From Pseudomonadota bacterium (GTDB lineage: Bacteria > Pseudomonadota > Gammaproteobacteria > Steroidobacterales > Steroidobacteraceae), in the NCBI GenBank assembly GCA_021850555.1, contig JAJZLX010000136.1, positions 1-5,348 on the forward strand: DNA of 5,348 nucleotides, read 5' to 3'. The translations under genes were made by a program, and so were the position numbers. Positions 4,755-5,348 of the stretch are shown in pieces (within the stretch, counting starts at the first letter, position 1; each line of letters begins with the position of its first letter). A model generated the notes under the pieces. That model worked only from the letters and a program-made list of their open reading frames with translations. It did not search any database and was not told where the DNA came from.

Positions 4755-5348
4755 GTTGGGAAAAAGGCCGGCCGACTGGCCGTTGCACCGTCTGCGGGCA
4801 TCCTGAGCGTACCCGGATCGAGCTGTTGCTCGCCGGAGGCGCCGGCCAGAAGTCCGTAGGGGACAAGTTCGGGCTCTCTAAGGATTCCATTCACCGACAT
4901 TGGCACTCGCACTGCTCGGACGAGCGCAAGGCCGCCCTGCTGCTCGGTCCGGTTCAGGTTCAGGCGCTCGCGGCGAAGGTGGCCGAGGAATCCGAATCCG
5001 TCATCGACCATCACAAGGCGACGCGCGCCGGGCTGTATCAGTTCTACGCCACGGCGCTCGAGGCGGGCGATAAGACCTCGGGCGCCATGCTGGCCGGCAG
5101 GCTGACCGAGGTGAACAACGCCATTGCCCGGATCACGGGCGAGCTGGCGCACAGCCCGCTCGTTCAGCGGAACACCGTCAACGTCTTCATGAGTACCCCG
5201 GAGTTCGCGGAGTTCCAGGGGCGCCTTATCGCGGCGCTGAATCGCTTCCCTGACGCCAGGGAGGCCGTCATTGCCGAATTCGACCGGCTCGAGGCCGAGC
5301 AGGCGGCCCAGCCTCTACCCGCATTGGAGCATGAGAGTGACGACGAAA
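4751..5348 (+). CDS. Putative terminase small subunit-like protein (3' end cut by window)
   Basis: From ATG 4751 the frame is open to the window edge, giving 199 codons with no stop. The N-terminus holds CTVC (12-15), then a helix-turn-helix (SVGDKFGLSKDSIHRH, residues 35-50) and His50-x3-His54, suggesting a zinc-stabilised DNA-binding domain. Residues 64-135 are helical and suited to oligomerisation. The C-terminal part has VNVFMSTPEFAEFQGRLIAA (143-162) and ALNRFPDAREAV (162-173). This order (CxxC, helix-turn-helix with RHxxxH, then a strand and a PDAR motif) resembles small proteins placed just before large terminase genes in many prophages, which select the packaging start on phage DNA; the comparison is from memory. 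The ATG has only a weak Shine-Dalgarno, but it overlaps the tiny frame before it. The likely next gene is the large terminase, not visible here. Confidence 0.8.
   Translation, partial: MSWEKGRPTGRCTVCGHPERTRIELLLAGGAGQKSVGDKFGLSKDSIHRHWHSHCSDERKAALLLGPVQVQALAAKVAEESESVIDHHKATRAGLYQFYATALEAGDKTSGAMLAGRLTEVNNAIARITGELAHSPLVQRNTVNVFMSTPEFAEFQGRLIAALNRFPDAREAVIAEFDRLEAEQAAQPLPALEHESDDE

Noticed and set aside
5331..5348. Possible start of the next gene at ATG 5331 or GTG 5336
   Set aside because: GGAG (5326-5329) lies near, but the terminase-like frame is still open and only a few codons are visible, so no start can be chosen.

Overview
The window is high-GC, densely packed bacterial-type DNA that reads as part of a temperate phage or prophage, most likely from a proteobacterial host. 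The host is inferred from base composition, Shine-Dalgarno sites and protein style; no host gene or RNA gene is present to fix the taxon. Most neighbouring plus-strand genes are joined by ATGA or GTGA stop/start overlaps, as is usual for phage operons.

The left part (about 1-2380) is an operon on the plus strand. It begins with the possible tail of an upstream gene (stop at 90-92), followed by a small protein with a strong ribosome binding site (128-400), two small uncharacterised proteins (402-668 and 665-1033), and a RepA/DnaB-like RecA-fold helicase ATPase with a cysteine-rich N-terminus (1030-2379). Immediately after the helicase stop, nine copies of an 8-bp word (GGTCCGAA or one mismatch) in both orientations fill about 120 bp and form several mutually exclusive hairpins. 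This is a candidate replication origin or control region.

The middle part (about 2504-3467) holds a stretch without a convincing gene, a candidate recombination/control region with inverted and direct repeats (2725-2831), a small serine recombinase (2833-3435) and a possible terminator hairpin.

On the minus strand (3534-4250) is a two-gene cassette, DUF4160 then DUF2442 fused to a helix-turn-helix, which resembles a toxin-antitoxin module. Its promoter can be read almost completely. A perfect palindrome lies between the -35 and -10 elements, and the -10 is so close to the ATG that the mRNA should be leaderless. The cassette runs against all other genes and looks like an accessory insertion (moron).

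The right part (4292-5348) returns to the plus strand with a GTG-started 53-residue helix-turn-helix protein, an 87-residue winged-helix-like protein, a doubtful 14-codon reading frame, and the first 199 codons of a protein resembling the small terminase-like proteins found just before large terminase genes. The window therefore seems to run from the replication module to the beginning of the packaging module.
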